From: Acetobacter nitrogenifigens DSM 23921 = NBRC 105050
GTDB lineage: Bacteria; Pseudomonadota; Alphaproteobacteria; Acetobacterales; Acetobacteraceae
Assembly: GCF_000429165.1 (NCBI RefSeq)
Contig: NZ_AUBI01000003.1
Coordinates: forward strand, 310,001 to 374,000
DNA: 64,000 bases
Direction of reading: 5' to 3'
The notes beneath the pieces are model-generated. The model was given only the letters and a program-made list of their open reading frames with translations, had not been told where the DNA came from and made no database searches. A program made the position numbers and the translations under genes. Below, in pieces: positions 18,001-26,251 of the stretch. Position 1 is the first letter of the stretch. Each line of letters starts with the position of its first letter.

Positions 18001-18259
18001 TCAGGCGGATCAGGATCGCTTTCGCGTGTGACAGCGTGGCGTCGAGGTAGGTGTCAATCGAAAGCGGATGTCGCAACGTCGCCAGATTGGCCAGACGCAA
18101 CGACGGCAGAGCGCCGTCTGCCGTCCGCCATCCGGCGGCGAAGGCGCCAAGGTCGCTGTCCGAGAACGACAGCACGACGATCTCGGCCGGAGTCTGTCCG
18201 AGATCGACCGGCGTTTCCGTCTCTTCCAGACCATGACTTTCCCGGAAGATGACGTGCAT
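15020..18259 (-). CDS. cobN: CobN, cobaltochelatase large subunit
   Basis: A 1079-residue homologue of CobN/BchH that binds hydrogenobyrinic acid a,c-diamide and inserts cobalt with ATP hydrolysis by CobS-CobT. Family segments seen include GGVGYWQYGL, HVGAHGTLEWLPGKAVALC, GGRPRIDVTLRVSGLFRDTFP-like sequence, and GAAENYTADG with the following GASEWAIG. It is shorter than the roughly 1270 residues of the Pseudomonas protein. CobS and CobT are not in the window. The ATG at 18259 follows the cobW stop by 4 bases; an upstream ATG at 18319 would lie inside cobW. Confidence 0.95.
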   Translation of the reverse strand: MHVIFRESHGLEETETPVDLGQTPAEIVVLSFSDSDLGAFAAGWRTADGALPSLRLANLATLRHPLSIDTYLDATLSHAKAILIRLIGGVGYWQYGLSQVEHLALRNRISLAVLPGDGQDDPRLNAASNISETTLRRLSRLCDTGGATAAQAALAELAQAAGLSAPPPQAVAAIPDYGWYDPDAGVISSPPDGSEPLAVVSFYRAYLTAADTDPVDAMIHAMRARGFRAVGLFATSLKSPEAARWISSALRDAHADAVINATAFSTRGEDGASPLDAPECPVFQVALSTARREDWAVSERGLSPADLAMHVVLPEVDGRIFAGVVSFKAADERDLQLQFSRLTHRADTTRIAAAADRVAAWRRLAVTAAAERSLVLVLSTYPGRPDQMAHAVGLDALASTDAILGDLSHAGYAIEPSATPLVEALQTERFEWSLESYRVALASLPSALRQAVEAEWGDPSSDPSVIDGAFRFPATRRGAALIALQPERGDARQRDGDYHDLSRTPRHAYVAFHLWLRTQEPNALVHVGAHGTLEWLPGKAVALCDACWPEALTGALPVIYPFIVNDPGEAAQAKRRIGAVTLGHMPPPQRAASVPEGMLRLERLLDEYSSAEGLDPARRTRLIDAIRAEARAAGVEQDLGVPEEAGAAEAIVRIDRFVCDIKESQFGDGLHVYGQGAGESEGLLAALAGRRVAPGPSGSPLRGRADVLPTGRNLYAVDPRSVPSRVAHAQGVRLAEELLRRHLQDHGDWPRGLIVDLWGSATMRTAGEEFAMALHLAGLAPRWDAGSERVNGFEILPPVLLGRPRIDVTLRVSGLFRDTFPGLAQMFEAAAAALSERDEPVEDNPYAIRGPRVFGPKPGHYGIGLGDAAENYTADGRDDAGEAWLGASEWAIGVDGDIRQDREALEARLLNADAMAHVQDLPETDLLLSQDYAAHEGGPAAAAAMLGGASPALYHIDATRPEAPRARTLREELSRVVRARAGDQNWAGGMMRHGFRGAAEITATLDNLAAFAHLTRDVPAHLFDIYYEATLGRDDLVAFMEQENPAALAALRHRFRALADAGLWVTRRNAIAASLRDSP

Positions 18260-18263
18260 CGGG

Positions 18264-19334
18264 TTACGCTTTCTGTGTGGTCCGGCCCGCCAGCACGGCG
18301 CGGATCGCGACGGGATCAATATGATCGTGCTCGGCGATCGCCACCAGCCGCGTCATGCGCGGCGCGGCGCCCCATGGTCGGTCGTACTGTGTCCGAACGC
18401 GCTCGCCGACCGCCTGCAGCAGCATACGCATGGGCTTGCCAGCGACGGCCACATATCCTTTCACGCGCAGGATCTGCTGTTCACGGGCGAGAATGCGGAC
18501 GGCCTCCGCCAGCTCCTCAGGATCGGCGATCTCCGGCAGGTCGATGACGACGCTGTCGAAATCCTCGTGTTCGTGATCGTCATGGCCGTCGTGGTGCGAC
18601 GGGCGGGCGGCCAGGTCGTCTTCGGCGGCGGCTTCCAGCCCGAGGATGACCTGCGGATCAATGACGCCGTCGTTCATCGCGACGATCGGCAGCGGACGTG
18701 GCGCAATCTCCGTGATCGCTGCGCGGGCGCGGGCGAGTTTCTCTGCGTCCACAAGATCAGCCTTGGTCAGCAGCACGATGTCGGCGCAGGCAAGCTGGTC
18801 TTCAAACACCTCCGCCAGCGGCGTATCGTGATCGAGGCTGTCGTCGGCCAGCCGCTGAGCCTCCACCGCCGCCGGATCGGGGGCGAAGCGGCCGTCCGCG
18901 ACGGCTTCCGCGTCCGCCAGCGTCACGACGCCATCTACCGTGATGCGCGAGCGGATGCCCGGCCATTCGAACGCCTTGAGCAGCGGCTTGGGCAGCGCGA
19001 GGCCCGAAGTCTCGATCAGGATGTGATCCGGACGTTGCGGCAGCGCCATCAGTCGTTCGACAGTCGGGATGAAGTCGTCGGCAACCGTGCAGCAGATGCA
19101 GCCGTTCGCCAGTTCGAGGATGTTTTCCTCGGGGCAGTTCTCGTCTGCGCAGGATTTGAGGATATCCCCGTCCACCCCGAGCGTGCCGAATTCGTTCACC
19201 AGCACGGCGAGCCTGCGGCCCTGCGGATTGGTCATCAGGTGACGGATGAGCGTGGTTTTCCCCGCCCCGAGAAAGCCGGTGACGATGGTGACCGGAATTT
19301 TTTCGAGCGTCGTCGCCGGCGTCGATGCGGACAT
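18264..19334 (-). CDS. cobW: CobW, COG0523 GTPase / metallochaperone
   Basis: A 356-residue G3E GTPase thought to deliver cobalt to cobaltochelatase. It shows the P-loop VTGFLGAGKTTL, the metal-binding CICC in LANGCICCTVADDF, the nucleotide-specificity motif LLTKADLVD and a linker rich in His, Asp and Glu (SHHDGHDDHEHEDFD) that may bind metal. The ATG at 19334 is one base after the DUF1636 stop. It lies between the cobalt-related genes DUF1636 and cobN. Confidence 0.95.
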   Translation of the reverse strand: MSASTPATTLEKIPVTIVTGFLGAGKTTLIRHLMTNPQGRRLAVLVNEFGTLGVDGDILKSCADENCPEENILELANGCICCTVADDFIPTVERLMALPQRPDHILIETSGLALPKPLLKAFEWPGIRSRITVDGVVTLADAEAVADGRFAPDPAAVEAQRLADDSLDHDTPLAEVFEDQLACADIVLLTKADLVDAEKLARARAAITEIAPRPLPIVAMNDGVIDPQVILGLEAAAEDDLAARPSHHDGHDDHEHEDFDSVVIDLPEIADPEELAEAVRILAREQQILRVKGYVAVAGKPMRMLLQAVGERVRTQYDRPWGAAPRMTRLVAIAEHDHIDPVAIRAVLAGRTTQKA

Positions 19335-19335
19335 G

Positions 19336-19692
19336 TCAGTTCTCCTGCGGGGGAATGCGGGCAAGGCTCTGCTTGCGGAAAATCACGGGGCGTTCGCGCC
19401 AGGGCACGATGCCGTCAGCGGTCGTGGCATAGGCTGCAGCGCCACTCAGGATGTCGGGGGCGTCGGTTTCGGTCAGGCGGCCGTAGACGTAGCTCCATCG
19501 TCCCGGCCCGGCGAGCGCCACGGCGCAACCGTTGCTGCAGGCCGAAAGGCATTCAGTGGGGATTATGGTCACGCCGTCCGGCGCGTCCGCCGCGGTCAGG
19601 GCGGCGTGCAGGCGCGTGCCCGGTACGGGCTGGCCTTCCACAACCGGCTCTCCGGCGCGGCAGGTCGTGCAGACGTAGAGCTTCGCGTTCAT
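19336..19692 (-). CDS. DUF1636 family metal-binding protein
   Basis: A 118-residue protein with a thioredoxin-like [2Fe-2S] ferredoxin pattern: an N-terminal CTTCRAG motif and ECLSACSNGC in the middle. DUF1636 genes often sit beside cobW and cobN under cobalamin riboswitch control, but their biochemical role is unknown. It is the first gene of the long minus-strand cob block. The ATG at 19692 directly follows a hairpin that covers the ribosome binding region; a longer frame from 19785 runs into that leader and is rejected. Confidence 0.88.
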   Translation of the reverse strand: MNAKLYVCTTCRAGEPVVEGQPVPGTRLHAALTAADAPDGVTIIPTECLSACSNGCAVALAGPGRWSYVYGRLTETDAPDILSGAAAYATTADGIVPWRERPVIFRKQSLARIPPQEN

Positions 19693-19694
19693 GT

Positions 19695-19717
19695 CCCGGC
19701 CTTGTCTTGCGGCCGGG
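19695..19717 (-). promoter_or_regulatory. Hairpin masking the DUF1636 ribosome binding site
   Basis: CCCGGCC at 19695-19701 pairs with GGCCGGG at 19711-19717 (7 bp). On the minus-strand RNA the 3' arm lies two bases before the ATG and covers the only Shine-Dalgarno-like bases (AAGGCCGGG). This is what a translational expression platform for the riboswitch upstream would look like. Confidence 0.5.
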
Positions 19718-19810
19718 AAAGGCGTGCGCGGCCGCGCCCGCGCCACAATGCGGCGGCGAGGGACGTTCAGCCGGTCACAGCGCACCCCGGCTGTCCGTTG
19801 TATCGTCGCT

Positions 19811-19975
19811 GGCAGGTCTCCCGGCTTGCGGATTCAGGGTCTCCCCAATGATCGGGCGGCCTTCCCGACTGTCGTCAGTGGCTGTGCGCGATCTTTCCGG
19901 TCACGGTCGCGGGGGCGGCTGCGCTTCAGACGTCGTCCTGTCGCATTCCCTCTTCGCCTCTCGATAGATGTGTCT
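19811..19975 (-). promoter_or_regulatory. Cobalamin riboswitch (long form) heading the cob block
   Basis: On the minus strand: GAGGGAATGCG, the CCGCCCCCGCGACCGTGACC core, AGCCACTG, GTCGGGAAGGCC and the 3' box AAGCCGGGAGACCTGCC ending at 19811. The order and spacing match the long-form cobalamin riboswitch near 2 kb. It should control the DUF1636-cobW-cobN-cobG-cobH-cobI-cobJ transcript by cofactor feedback. TATAGACAC (19970-19978) at its 5' end is the likely -10/start region. Confidence 0.92.
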
Positions 19976-20058
19976 ATAGAGCGGAACCAAGCAATTTTGC
20001 TGTTGGGGCAATGCGCCTGGCATGTCAAGCGTTCGCATCTCAGGGATTGGAGCCGGGC

Positions 20059-20697
20059 ATGACCACCGATATTGATCACGATGACAATGGTCAGGACGAT
20101 AATGCGCGCCACGCCGAGAAGATGGCGAAGAGGAAAGCGTCTCGCGACAGGATCATGGCGACCAAGCAGGGCGAGAAAGGTCTGCTGATCGTTCATACCG
20201 GGACGGGAAAAGGAAAATCCTCATCCGGTTTCGGGATGATCCTGCGCTGTATAGCCCACGGCATGCCCTGCGCTGTCGTGCAGTTCATCAAGGGCGCCTG
20301 GGACACTGGCGAGCGACGGCTGATCGAAGCCAACTTTGCCGATCTGTGCCAGTTCTATGCGATGGGCGAAGGCTTTACCTGGGAGACGCAGGACCGGGAG
20401 CGCGACATCGCCGCCGCCCGCAGGGGGTGGGAGAAGGCGAAGGAATTGATCCGCGACCCGCGTATTCAGATGGTGTTGATGGATGAGATCAATATCGCCC
20501 TGCGCTACGACTATCTCGACCTTGACGAGGTTCTGACGTTCCTGCGTGAGGAAAAGCCGCCGATGACCCACGTGGTGCTGACAGGACGCAACGCCAAACC
20601 CGAGCTGATCGAGATGGCCGATCTGGTGACGGAAATGACGCTGGTGAAACATCCCTTCCGCGCCGGGATCAAGGCGCAGGCGGGCGTTGAATTCTAG
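20059..20697 (+). CDS. cobO: CobO, cob(I)yrinic acid a,c-diamide adenosyltransferase
   Basis: A 212-residue enzyme that attaches the adenosyl group from ATP to cob(I)yrinic acid a,c-diamide. The P-loop [28 protein letters not shown] and [15 protein letters not shown] are diagnostic of the CobA/CobO type. GGAG upstream supports the ATG at 20059. It diverges from the riboswitch-led cob block and has no riboswitch of its own that I can see. cobQ follows after 10 bases. Confidence 0.95.
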   Translation: MTTDIDHDDNGQDDNARHAEKMAKRKASRDRIMATKQGEKGLLIVHTGTGKGKSSSGFGMILRCIAHGMPCAVVQFIKGAWDTGERRLIEANFADLCQFYAMGEGFTWETQDRERDIAAARRGWEKAKELIRDPRIQMVLMDEINIALRYDYLDLDEVLTFLREEKPPMTHVVLTGRNAKPELIEMADLVTEMTLVKHPFRAGIKAQAGVEF

Positions 20698-20707
20698 GAC
20701 ATTATCC

Positions 20708-22153
20708 GTGCGTGCGCTGATGATTCAGGGAACGGGCTCCAACGTCGGCAAATCCCTGCTGGTGGCGGGGTTGTGCCGCGCGGCGCGGTGCCGTGGGCTG
20801 TCGGTCGCGCCGTTCAAACCGCAAAACATGTCCAACAACGCGGCGGTGACGGCGGACGGTGGGGAGATCGGACGGGCTCAGGCGTTGCAGGCGCTGGCCT
20901 GTGGGCGCGCCGCGCACACGGACATGAATCCCGTCCTGCTCAAGCCTGAGTCGGAGACCGGGTCGCAGGTGATCGTGCAGGGTCGACGGTTCGCAACAGT
21001 GAAAGCGCGCGAATACGCCAGCCTCAAGCCGCAATTGCTGGCTCCGGTGCTTGAGAGTTTCGACCGGCTGCGTCGAAGCGTGGATATCGTCATCGTCGAA
21101 GGCGCGGGCAGCCCGGCGGAGGTGAATCTGCGCGCGGGCGACATCGCCAATATGGGGTTCGCGCGGGCTGCCGACGTGCCTGTGATCCTCGTTGGGGATA
21201 TCGACCGGGGTGGCGTGATCGCCCAGATCGTCGGCACGAAAGCAGTGCTGGAGCCAGAAGACGCAGCGCAGGTGGCGGGGTTTCTGATCAACCGTTTTCG
21301 CGGCGACCCCAGTCTGTTCGATGACGGGTACGCCCTTATCGAGCGCCGGGCAAGATGGCGCGGCTTTGGCGTGATCCCCCACTTCGCCGACGCTGCGCTG
21401 TTGCCTGCGGAGGACGCGCTCGACCTGCGCCGCGCCGCCGGTTCTGGTCCCCTGCGTATTGCGGTCCCGGTTCTCTCCCGCATAGCCAATTTCGACGATC
21501 TTGATCCGCTGGCGCAGGAACCGGGCGTCACGCTTTCCATGATCGGCGCCGGAAGCGCCATTCCGGGCGACACGAATCTGGTGATCCTGCCGGGAACCAA
21601 ATCGACGCGAGCGGATATCGGCTGGTTGCGGGCGCAGGGGTGGGATATCGACATCGCGGCACATGTGCGGCGTGGCGGACATGTGCTTGGCATTTGTGGC
21701 GGGTTTCAGATGCTTGGTCGTGCGATCCACGATCCGCTGGGACTTGAAGGCGCGCCGGGGGATACGCCAGGACTTGGACTGCTGGATCTGGTCACGGTCA
21801 TGCGGCCCGAAAAGCGCCTGTCGCGGGTGGAGGCTATCCATGCGGCCAGCGGCGCGCCCTTGTCGGGATACGAAATCCACATTGGCGAGACGACAGGCGC
21901 CGCGCTTGATCACCCCTTCGCACATGTGGCGGGCGCGCCCGAAGGGGCGGTTTCGACCAACGGACGGATCATGGGCAGTTATCTGCACGGCATGTTCGCC
22001 GACGACCGGTTTCGTGGCGCCTTCCTGCGCCAGCTCGGTGCGGCGCCTTCCGCCCTGAACTATGGCGAGAGGGTGAACGCTGTCCTCGGCGGTTTGGCGG
22101 ATCATCTGGAAGCGCATTGCGATGTGGCCGGTATGCTGGCCGTAGCGAGGTAG
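20708..22153 (+). CDS. cobQ: CobQ, cobyric acid synthase
   Basis: A 481-residue glutamine amidotransferase that amidates side chains b, d, e and g of adenosylcobyrinic acid a,c-diamide. The N-terminal P-loop region [30 protein letters not shown], the [13 protein letters not shown] segment and the C-terminal glutaminase domain with [10 protein letters not shown] are visible. A GTG at 20708 gives [11 protein letters not shown] and fits family N-termini; a TTG seven codons upstream would overlap cobO. Confidence 0.95.
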   Translation: MRALMIQGTGSNVGKSLLVAGLCRAARCRGLSVAPFKPQNMSNNAAVTADGGEIGRAQALQALACGRAAHTDMNPVLLKPESETGSQVIVQGRRFATVKAREYASLKPQLLAPVLESFDRLRRSVDIVIVEGAGSPAEVNLRAGDIANMGFARAADVPVILVGDIDRGGVIAQIVGTKAVLEPEDAAQVAGFLINRFRGDPSLFDDGYALIERRARWRGFGVIPHFADAALLPAEDALDLRRAAGSGPLRIAVPVLSRIANFDDLDPLAQEPGVTLSMIGAGSAIPGDTNLVILPGTKSTRADIGWLRAQGWDIDIAAHVRRGGHVLGICGGFQMLGRAIHDPLGLEGAPGDTPGLGLLDLVTVMRPEKRLSRVEAIHAASGAPLSGYEIHIGETTGAALDHPFAHVAGAPEGAVSTNGRIMGSYLHGMFADDRFRGAFLRQLGAAPSALNYGERVNAVLGGLADHLEAHCDVAGMLAVAR

Positions 22154-22466
22154 GTCTCAATTCGTTCAACTGGGATCGCCCTAGCGGGCGAAGAAGTCTG
22201 ATACGCCTCAACTACTGCTTGCCGTTACTGAAGGAAGGTGAGGGTTGCCGCGAACCGGGTCGGAGCAAAAGCATCAGAGTCGATCTTTTTAAGAAGCGAT
22301 TTTGTCAGGGTGGTCATCAGCATTTTTTAAAGTTCTAAAGGAAAAAAAGCGTCTTAAACCCATGTCACGGCATTAATTTACGTTTTTTCGATCCTTCTAC
22401 CCCCTATCTCTTGTCGTCGATCTGAAGATATATCTTAGATGTAACGAGGGAAAAGGAAGATTAAAC
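22154..22466. other. Intergenic region with sharp drop in GC
   Basis: A hairpin at 22176-22191 (6-bp stem) follows cobQ without a T-tract. GC falls steeply from about 22.3 kb onward, marking the start of the AT-rich islet. I see no coding signal before 22467. Confidence 0.4.
22411..22440 (+). promoter_or_regulatory. Candidate promoter for AT-rich leader/membrane-protein unit
   Basis: TTGTCG (22411-22416) and TTAGAT (22435-22440) are 18 bp apart, 27 bases before the leader ORF start. Visual match only. Confidence 0.35.
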
Positions 22467-22514
22467 ATGAGCATAAATGAATTCTATGCACCTTTTTGTA
22501 GTGTGGAAATATGA
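22467..22514 (+). CDS. 15-residue leader ORF
   Basis: Encodes MSINEFYAPFCSVEI. It has the best ribosome binding site in the islet (AAGGAAG, seven bases before the ATG), and its TGA overlaps the ATG of the next gene (ATGA at 22511-22514). The next gene itself has only a poor Shine-Dalgarno sequence, so the short ORF may serve to bring ribosomes to it. It could instead be the start of a gene now frameshifted. Confidence 0.45.
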   Translation: MSINEFYAPFCSVEI

Positions 22515-22855
22515 AAAAATTTGCATTTGTATTGTTTTTCCTCTCAAATACTATTGAAATTTTAATATACACATTTATAATGATTCCTTTTGTTTTTCGT
22601 GTTATTTCATGGAATCCACTTCACTATTTCGCGATAATTTTGGGAATTGATATGATATTATCATTAATATTTATAGTAAATCCAATATTAAAAATAGCCA
22701 GAAGAAAGGAAGGTGAATTCTTCGTGCTATTTTATGTGGCGTGGTTCATAACCTCAATATTGAATATATCTTCTTTGATTTTTTCTCTTTTGGGAATCCC
22801 CTCCTTACTATCATTTTTATCTTACGGTTTTTTAGTAAAAAATCTCAATCGGTAA
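22511..22855 (+). CDS. AT-rich small integral membrane protein, unknown function
   Basis: A 114-residue, very hydrophobic protein with about four transmembrane segments (about residues 5-30, 38-60, 70-92 and 94-110) and a short basic loop (KIARRKEGE) near residue 63. I recognise no family. Codon use is strongly AT-biased, with many AAA, ATT and TTT codons, unlike the GC-rich cob genes on both sides, which suggests horizontal acquisition. It is preceded by an overlapping leader ORF and stands alone between cobQ and bluB. Confidence 0.6.
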   Translation: MKKFAFVLFFLSNTIEILIYTFIMIPFVFRVISWNPLHYFAIILGIDMILSLIFIVNPILKIARRKEGEFFVLFYVAWFITSILNISSLIFSLLGIPSLLSFLSYGFLVKNLNR

Positions 22856-22995
22856 ATTTTTCATGAATATATAATGAAAATCAGAAAATATGTTTTAAAA
22901 AATAAACCGTGAGATTAAGTTGACGTCGTGCGCAAACGCGTCGGATGGCGTCACGAGGAGTCGGGTCCTACCCGTCTTAGTGACGTTGCTGGGTC

Positions 22996-23619
22996 TTATC
23001 GTTGCTCCCATGGGTGCGCGTGATTCTTTTGCCATCCGGCGCGATGCAACAGCGGCATGTCGTCGTCGAACTCTGGATAGCCGATGCAAAGATAAGCGGA
23101 GAAACGCCAGTCGGGCGGGCAATCGAACAGGGTCTCCATGGACGCCGGATCGAGAATGGAGACCATGCCGAGCCCCAGATTTTCCGTGCGGGCCGCAAGC
23201 CATAGACTGTGGATCGCCATATCCGTAGAGGCGCGAAGCGTGTCCGGTATGGAGCGACGGCCCAGAGCATGACCCTCGTCGGGGTCGGAGACGGTGAAAA
23301 CCGCGAGTTGAAGAGGCGCCCGATCCAGACCGGCAAGCTTCAGGCGCAGGTAATCATCATGCTTTTGACCGTCATACGTGGCGGCGGCCTCAGCGTTGCA
23401 ACGCGTGAAATTCGCACGGACGGCGGCGCGCAGGGCGGTGTCGTCAACGCGGACGACGCGCCACGGACGGGCGTTGCCGACCGAAGGGGCCAGGTCCATC
23501 GCATCTTGCAATCGGACGATGATCGCCTCGTCGATCGGATCAGTCCGAAAATGGCGCACATCCCGACGCCAGCGCAGGATGCGGCGCAGGGTCTCCGTGT
23601 CCTCGGGGGTGAATTTCAT
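22996..23619 (-). CDS. bluB: BluB, 5,6-dimethylbenzimidazole synthase
   Basis: A 207-residue flavin destructase of the nitroreductase fold that uses O2 to break FMNH2 down to 5,6-dimethylbenzimidazole, the lower ligand of cobalamin. RRDVRHFRTDPID near the start, the MDLAPSVGNARPWR active-site segment (a BluB trait) and ENLGLGMVSILDP are seen. It is the second gene after cobD, four bases away. Confidence 0.94.
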   Translation of the reverse strand: MKFTPEDTETLRRILRWRRDVRHFRTDPIDEAIIVRLQDAMDLAPSVGNARPWRVVRVDDTALRAAVRANFTRCNAEAAATYDGQKHDDYLRLKLAGLDRAPLQLAVFTVSDPDEGHALGRRSIPDTLRASTDMAIHSLWLAARTENLGLGMVSILDPASMETLFDCPPDWRFSAYLCIGYPEFDDDMPLLHRAGWQKNHAHPWEQR

Positions 23620-23623
23620 CGAA

Positions 23624-24772
23624 TCAGCTTCCCTGCGTCTCGTCGGCCAACCTTGTGTGGCCGGCGCAGTGGGTTATCGATGGTCGGGACGCAGCGCAAT
23701 CCGGCGGTTCTCCCGAATGCGGATCATGATGCCCGGACAAAACCGCGATCGCAGCCATGACCACCGCCAAAGCCGCCAGCATCCTGCGGTACAGGGCCAG
23801 TCCGTGCAGGAGGTCTCGAGCCTGCGGGTCTGGCGCGTCGCCGTTGAGCCACGGCTCGTTGGCGACGCGATCAGCATAGGCGCGCGGTCCTGAAAGACGA
23901 ATGTCGAGGGCGCCCGCGAATGCCGCCTCGGGCCACCCGGCGTTTGGGGAGCGGTGGAAGCGTGCGTCGCGCCAAATCGTACGCAGCGCAATGAGAGGTC
24001 TTCTGGAGACGAGGGCGAACATCAGCCCCGTCATGCGAGCTGGAGCCAGATTGGCGACGTCGTCGATCCGGGCCGCGGCCCAGCCGAACGCTTCGTGGCG
24101 GGGCGTTCGATGGCCGATCATCGAATCAAGCGTGTTGATCGCCTTGTACGCGGCTATGCCGGGCAGCCCGAATAATGCTCCCCAGAACAATGGGGCGATC
24201 ACGCCATCGGACGTGTTTTCGGCCAGACTTTCGGCCGCAGCCCGAGCGATCCCCGCTTCGTCAAGCAGATCGGGGTTGCGTCCGACGATCATGGAGACGG
24301 CGCGTCGCGCGCCGGAAAGATCACCATCGGCCAACGGCTTCGCGACCGCCGCGACGTGATCGTTCAGAGAATGCGCGGCGACCAACGGCCACGCCAGCGC
24401 CCCGGTCAGGACTGAGCCGATCCATCCTCCGGGTAACAGTTTGGCTGCGATCAGGCCAGCGCTCGTGGCTACACCGATCGTAAGGCAAGCGCAGATCGCG
24501 CCGGCGGTGCGGCGGGAAAGGCTGCTTGCGTCCTCGCGGTTGAGGTCCCGGTCGCCCAGATCGATCAGCCTGCCGAGCCACGTCACGGGATGGCCGATCC
24601 GCAAATATACGCTGTCCGGCCAGCCGATCATCGCGTCCAGAGCCAGCGCGATCAGCATTGCCGCGACCGAGTCTCCGCTCAGCAAGGCGCGCGCCGACGG
24701 GCAGAGAGGAGCGGGGCTCGCAAGCGGAACGGGACAGGGGTGCACGCATGCGCCAAGTCGGGATCTTTCCAT
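23624..24772 (-). CDS. cobD: CobD, adenosylcobinamide-phosphate synthase (CbiB type)
   Basis: An integral membrane protein (382 residues from this start) that joins the aminopropanol linker to adenosylcobyric acid. Motifs seen include LDAMIGWPDSVYLRIGHPVTWLG, RNPDLLDEAGIARAAAESLAENTSDGVIAPLFW and TLDSMIGHRTPRHEAFGWAAARIDD, all typical of CbiB/CobD. The start is uncertain: an ATG at 24658 (MLIALALDAMIG) fits the usual family N-terminus better. It forms an operon with bluB; no riboswitch is visible upstream. Confidence 0.93.
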   Translation of the reverse strand: MERSRLGACVHPCPVPLASPAPLCPSARALLSGDSVAAMLIALALDAMIGWPDSVYLRIGHPVTWLGRLIDLGDRDLNREDASSLSRRTAGAICACLTIGVATSAGLIAAKLLPGGWIGSVLTGALAWPLVAAHSLNDHVAAVAKPLADGDLSGARRAVSMIVGRNPDLLDEAGIARAAAESLAENTSDGVIAPLFWGALFGLPGIAAYKAINTLDSMIGHRTPRHEAFGWAAARIDDVANLAPARMTGLMFALVSRRPLIALRTIWRDARFHRSPNAGWPEAAFAGALDIRLSGPRAYADRVANEPWLNGDAPDPQARDLLHGLALYRRMLAALAVVMAAIAVLSGHHDPHSGEPPDCAASRPSITHCAGHTRLADETQGS

Positions 24773-25244
24773 CGAACGGTTCGGGTGCTTCTGGTCTCGC
24801 TGTGTCCGTTAGGCAGTTTTATGACGGAAGGCCAGAGACGTCCCTGCCGTTCGTCGAGCAGTCGTCGTCGAGACGCTCAGAGGCGATTTACGTGCGGCGG
24901 TGTGGTGGATCGTTCGTGCGGCTCTCAAGTCAGCGTGATGCTGAAAGCATGGAACCTGCATCATCAGTTAACGTATCCCATCTCGGGTAATTGGAATGCT
25001 GCCCAATGCTTTGATTATTATGCGGGAGGGGCTTTCACCACGAAGGCAAAATTATGCATATGGCTTGTTCTATAAGAGATCTCGGGCCTCTTCATTCGGT
25101 TCAGTGAAGGCGTGTCTGAGATTAGTAGAATTAAATGAAAACCACAGAAATCCACAAAAATATTTATCAGTTGCTCCCTGATGCGTCTTTTTTGGATGAC
25201 GGGGCGGAAGCGTTTCGCGATCACAGAGGGAGTAAGTGAAGCAC
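24773..25244. other. Intergenic region upstream of cobD
   Basis: About 470 bases between divergent cobD and the glycosyltransferase-like gene. It becomes AT-rich toward the right. I searched it for cobalamin-riboswitch motifs on the cobD strand and found none. No gene is supported. Confidence 0.4.
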
Positions 25245-26150
25245 ATGCAACGTTGGTATACCGTGGTCATTCCGACGCGACAGAGCGGGAAATGGATGTC
25301 AGCGCTTCTGGAGCACTATCGAGCCCGGAGCGTCGCGCCGATATTGCTGATTGACGCCAGAACCACCGACGACACGCGGCAGATAGCCGCCGAATACGGC
25401 GCGCAGTGTGTGGAAGTTAAAGATTTTACCTTCACGGAAGCGATCATGCCTCTGGTGAAGGACGTGGTTACGACCCCATGGGCGTTGTTTATTCATGACG
25501 ACGAGATTCCCTCGGACGCGCTTTTCGAGCGGCTGGACGGACCGGAGCCTCCCGCTGAGGCGCAGTCCGTTGCGATTCCGCGTAGGTGGGCATGGTATGA
25601 ACCCGGACAACCGTTGAAGTTCGGTCGGTCCGATCGTTGGGCCGACAGGGCGCTGCACGCGGGAGCGGATCATGCCTGGAGGCTGTTTCGCCCTCAGGAA
25701 GTCGAATATGTCCCGGCAATGCATAGCGAGGGGTTTTACATCGATAAATGGTCCCGTTTTTCCAGCGATTTATATATTGTCCATTTCGAATGGATCATTC
25801 GGACGCGCGCGCAGCGTGAAGAAAAATTGCGACGTTATGATGAATACCGCTACGGATATGGGGTTTTCTTCGAACCCCTTTACCTTCCGGAGCGTCAACC
25901 AGAGGGATTAATTGATTACTTTCTGTTCGAAACGCACGACTATGACAGGTTGGCTGAGGTGTATTATTCCCTAAGCGAGCCGGACCTGAAAATACCGCAT
26001 CATAGTTTGAGAACCAGGGTTTCTGGTATGAAATCTCGCGTCCCGGACAACTTGGGATTAAATGACCTGTTCAAGGAACCATCGGATCGACGGGCACTGG
26101 GTGTGCATCTGGAAAAAGAAATTCGTGACACGGGTCGGTTTTATATTTAA
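25245..26150 (+). CDS. Glycosyltransferase family 2-like protein
   Basis: A 301-residue protein with a GT-A-like N-terminal half: WYTVVIPTRQSGKWMSALLEHY, then DARTTDDTRQIAAEYGA and the acidic motif LFIHDDEIPSDALFE, a plausible DXD-type metal site. The C-terminal half is rich in aromatic and charged residues and has no clear family mark. Acceptor and donor sugars are unknown. A GTG at 25236 is an alternative start; neither has ideal spacing from AGGGAG at 25227-25232. It stands alone, and the 3' flank is very AT-rich. Confidence 0.65.
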   Translation: MQRWYTVVIPTRQSGKWMSALLEHYRARSVAPILLIDARTTDDTRQIAAEYGAQCVEVKDFTFTEAIMPLVKDVVTTPWALFIHDDEIPSDALFERLDGPEPPAEAQSVAIPRRWAWYEPGQPLKFGRSDRWADRALHAGADHAWRLFRPQEVEYVPAMHSEGFYIDKWSRFSSDLYIVHFEWIIRTRAQREEKLRRYDEYRYGYGVFFEPLYLPERQPEGLIDYFLFETHDYDRLAEVYYSLSEPDLKIPHHSLRTRVSGMKSRVPDNLGLNDLFKEPSDRRALGVHLEKEIRDTGRFYI

Positions 26151-26251
26151 AAAATATCTATATATAAAATAAAATTTTTAATAATCGTTTGATGGGCGCT
26201 GGCGAGAGAATCCCCGCCAACGTCCCGCTTGAGCGCTGGCGCAGCCGCGCG

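Noticed and set aside
18249..19967. 572-codon plus-strand open frame opposite cobW and the riboswitch
   Set aside because: It reads through a clear minus-strand gene and riboswitch. No motif or start signal supports it.
19980..20058. Possible cobalamin riboswitch for cobO-cobQ
   Set aside because: The 80-base space on the plus strand is too short and has no aptamer motifs.
22117..22338. 73-codon open frame across the cobQ end
   Set aside because: It overlaps cobQ in another frame and ends in low-GC DNA; no start signal or homology seen.
24773..25244. Possible cobalamin riboswitch before cobD
   Set aside because: Neither the B12 box nor the GGTGAAAATCC-type core is present on either strand.
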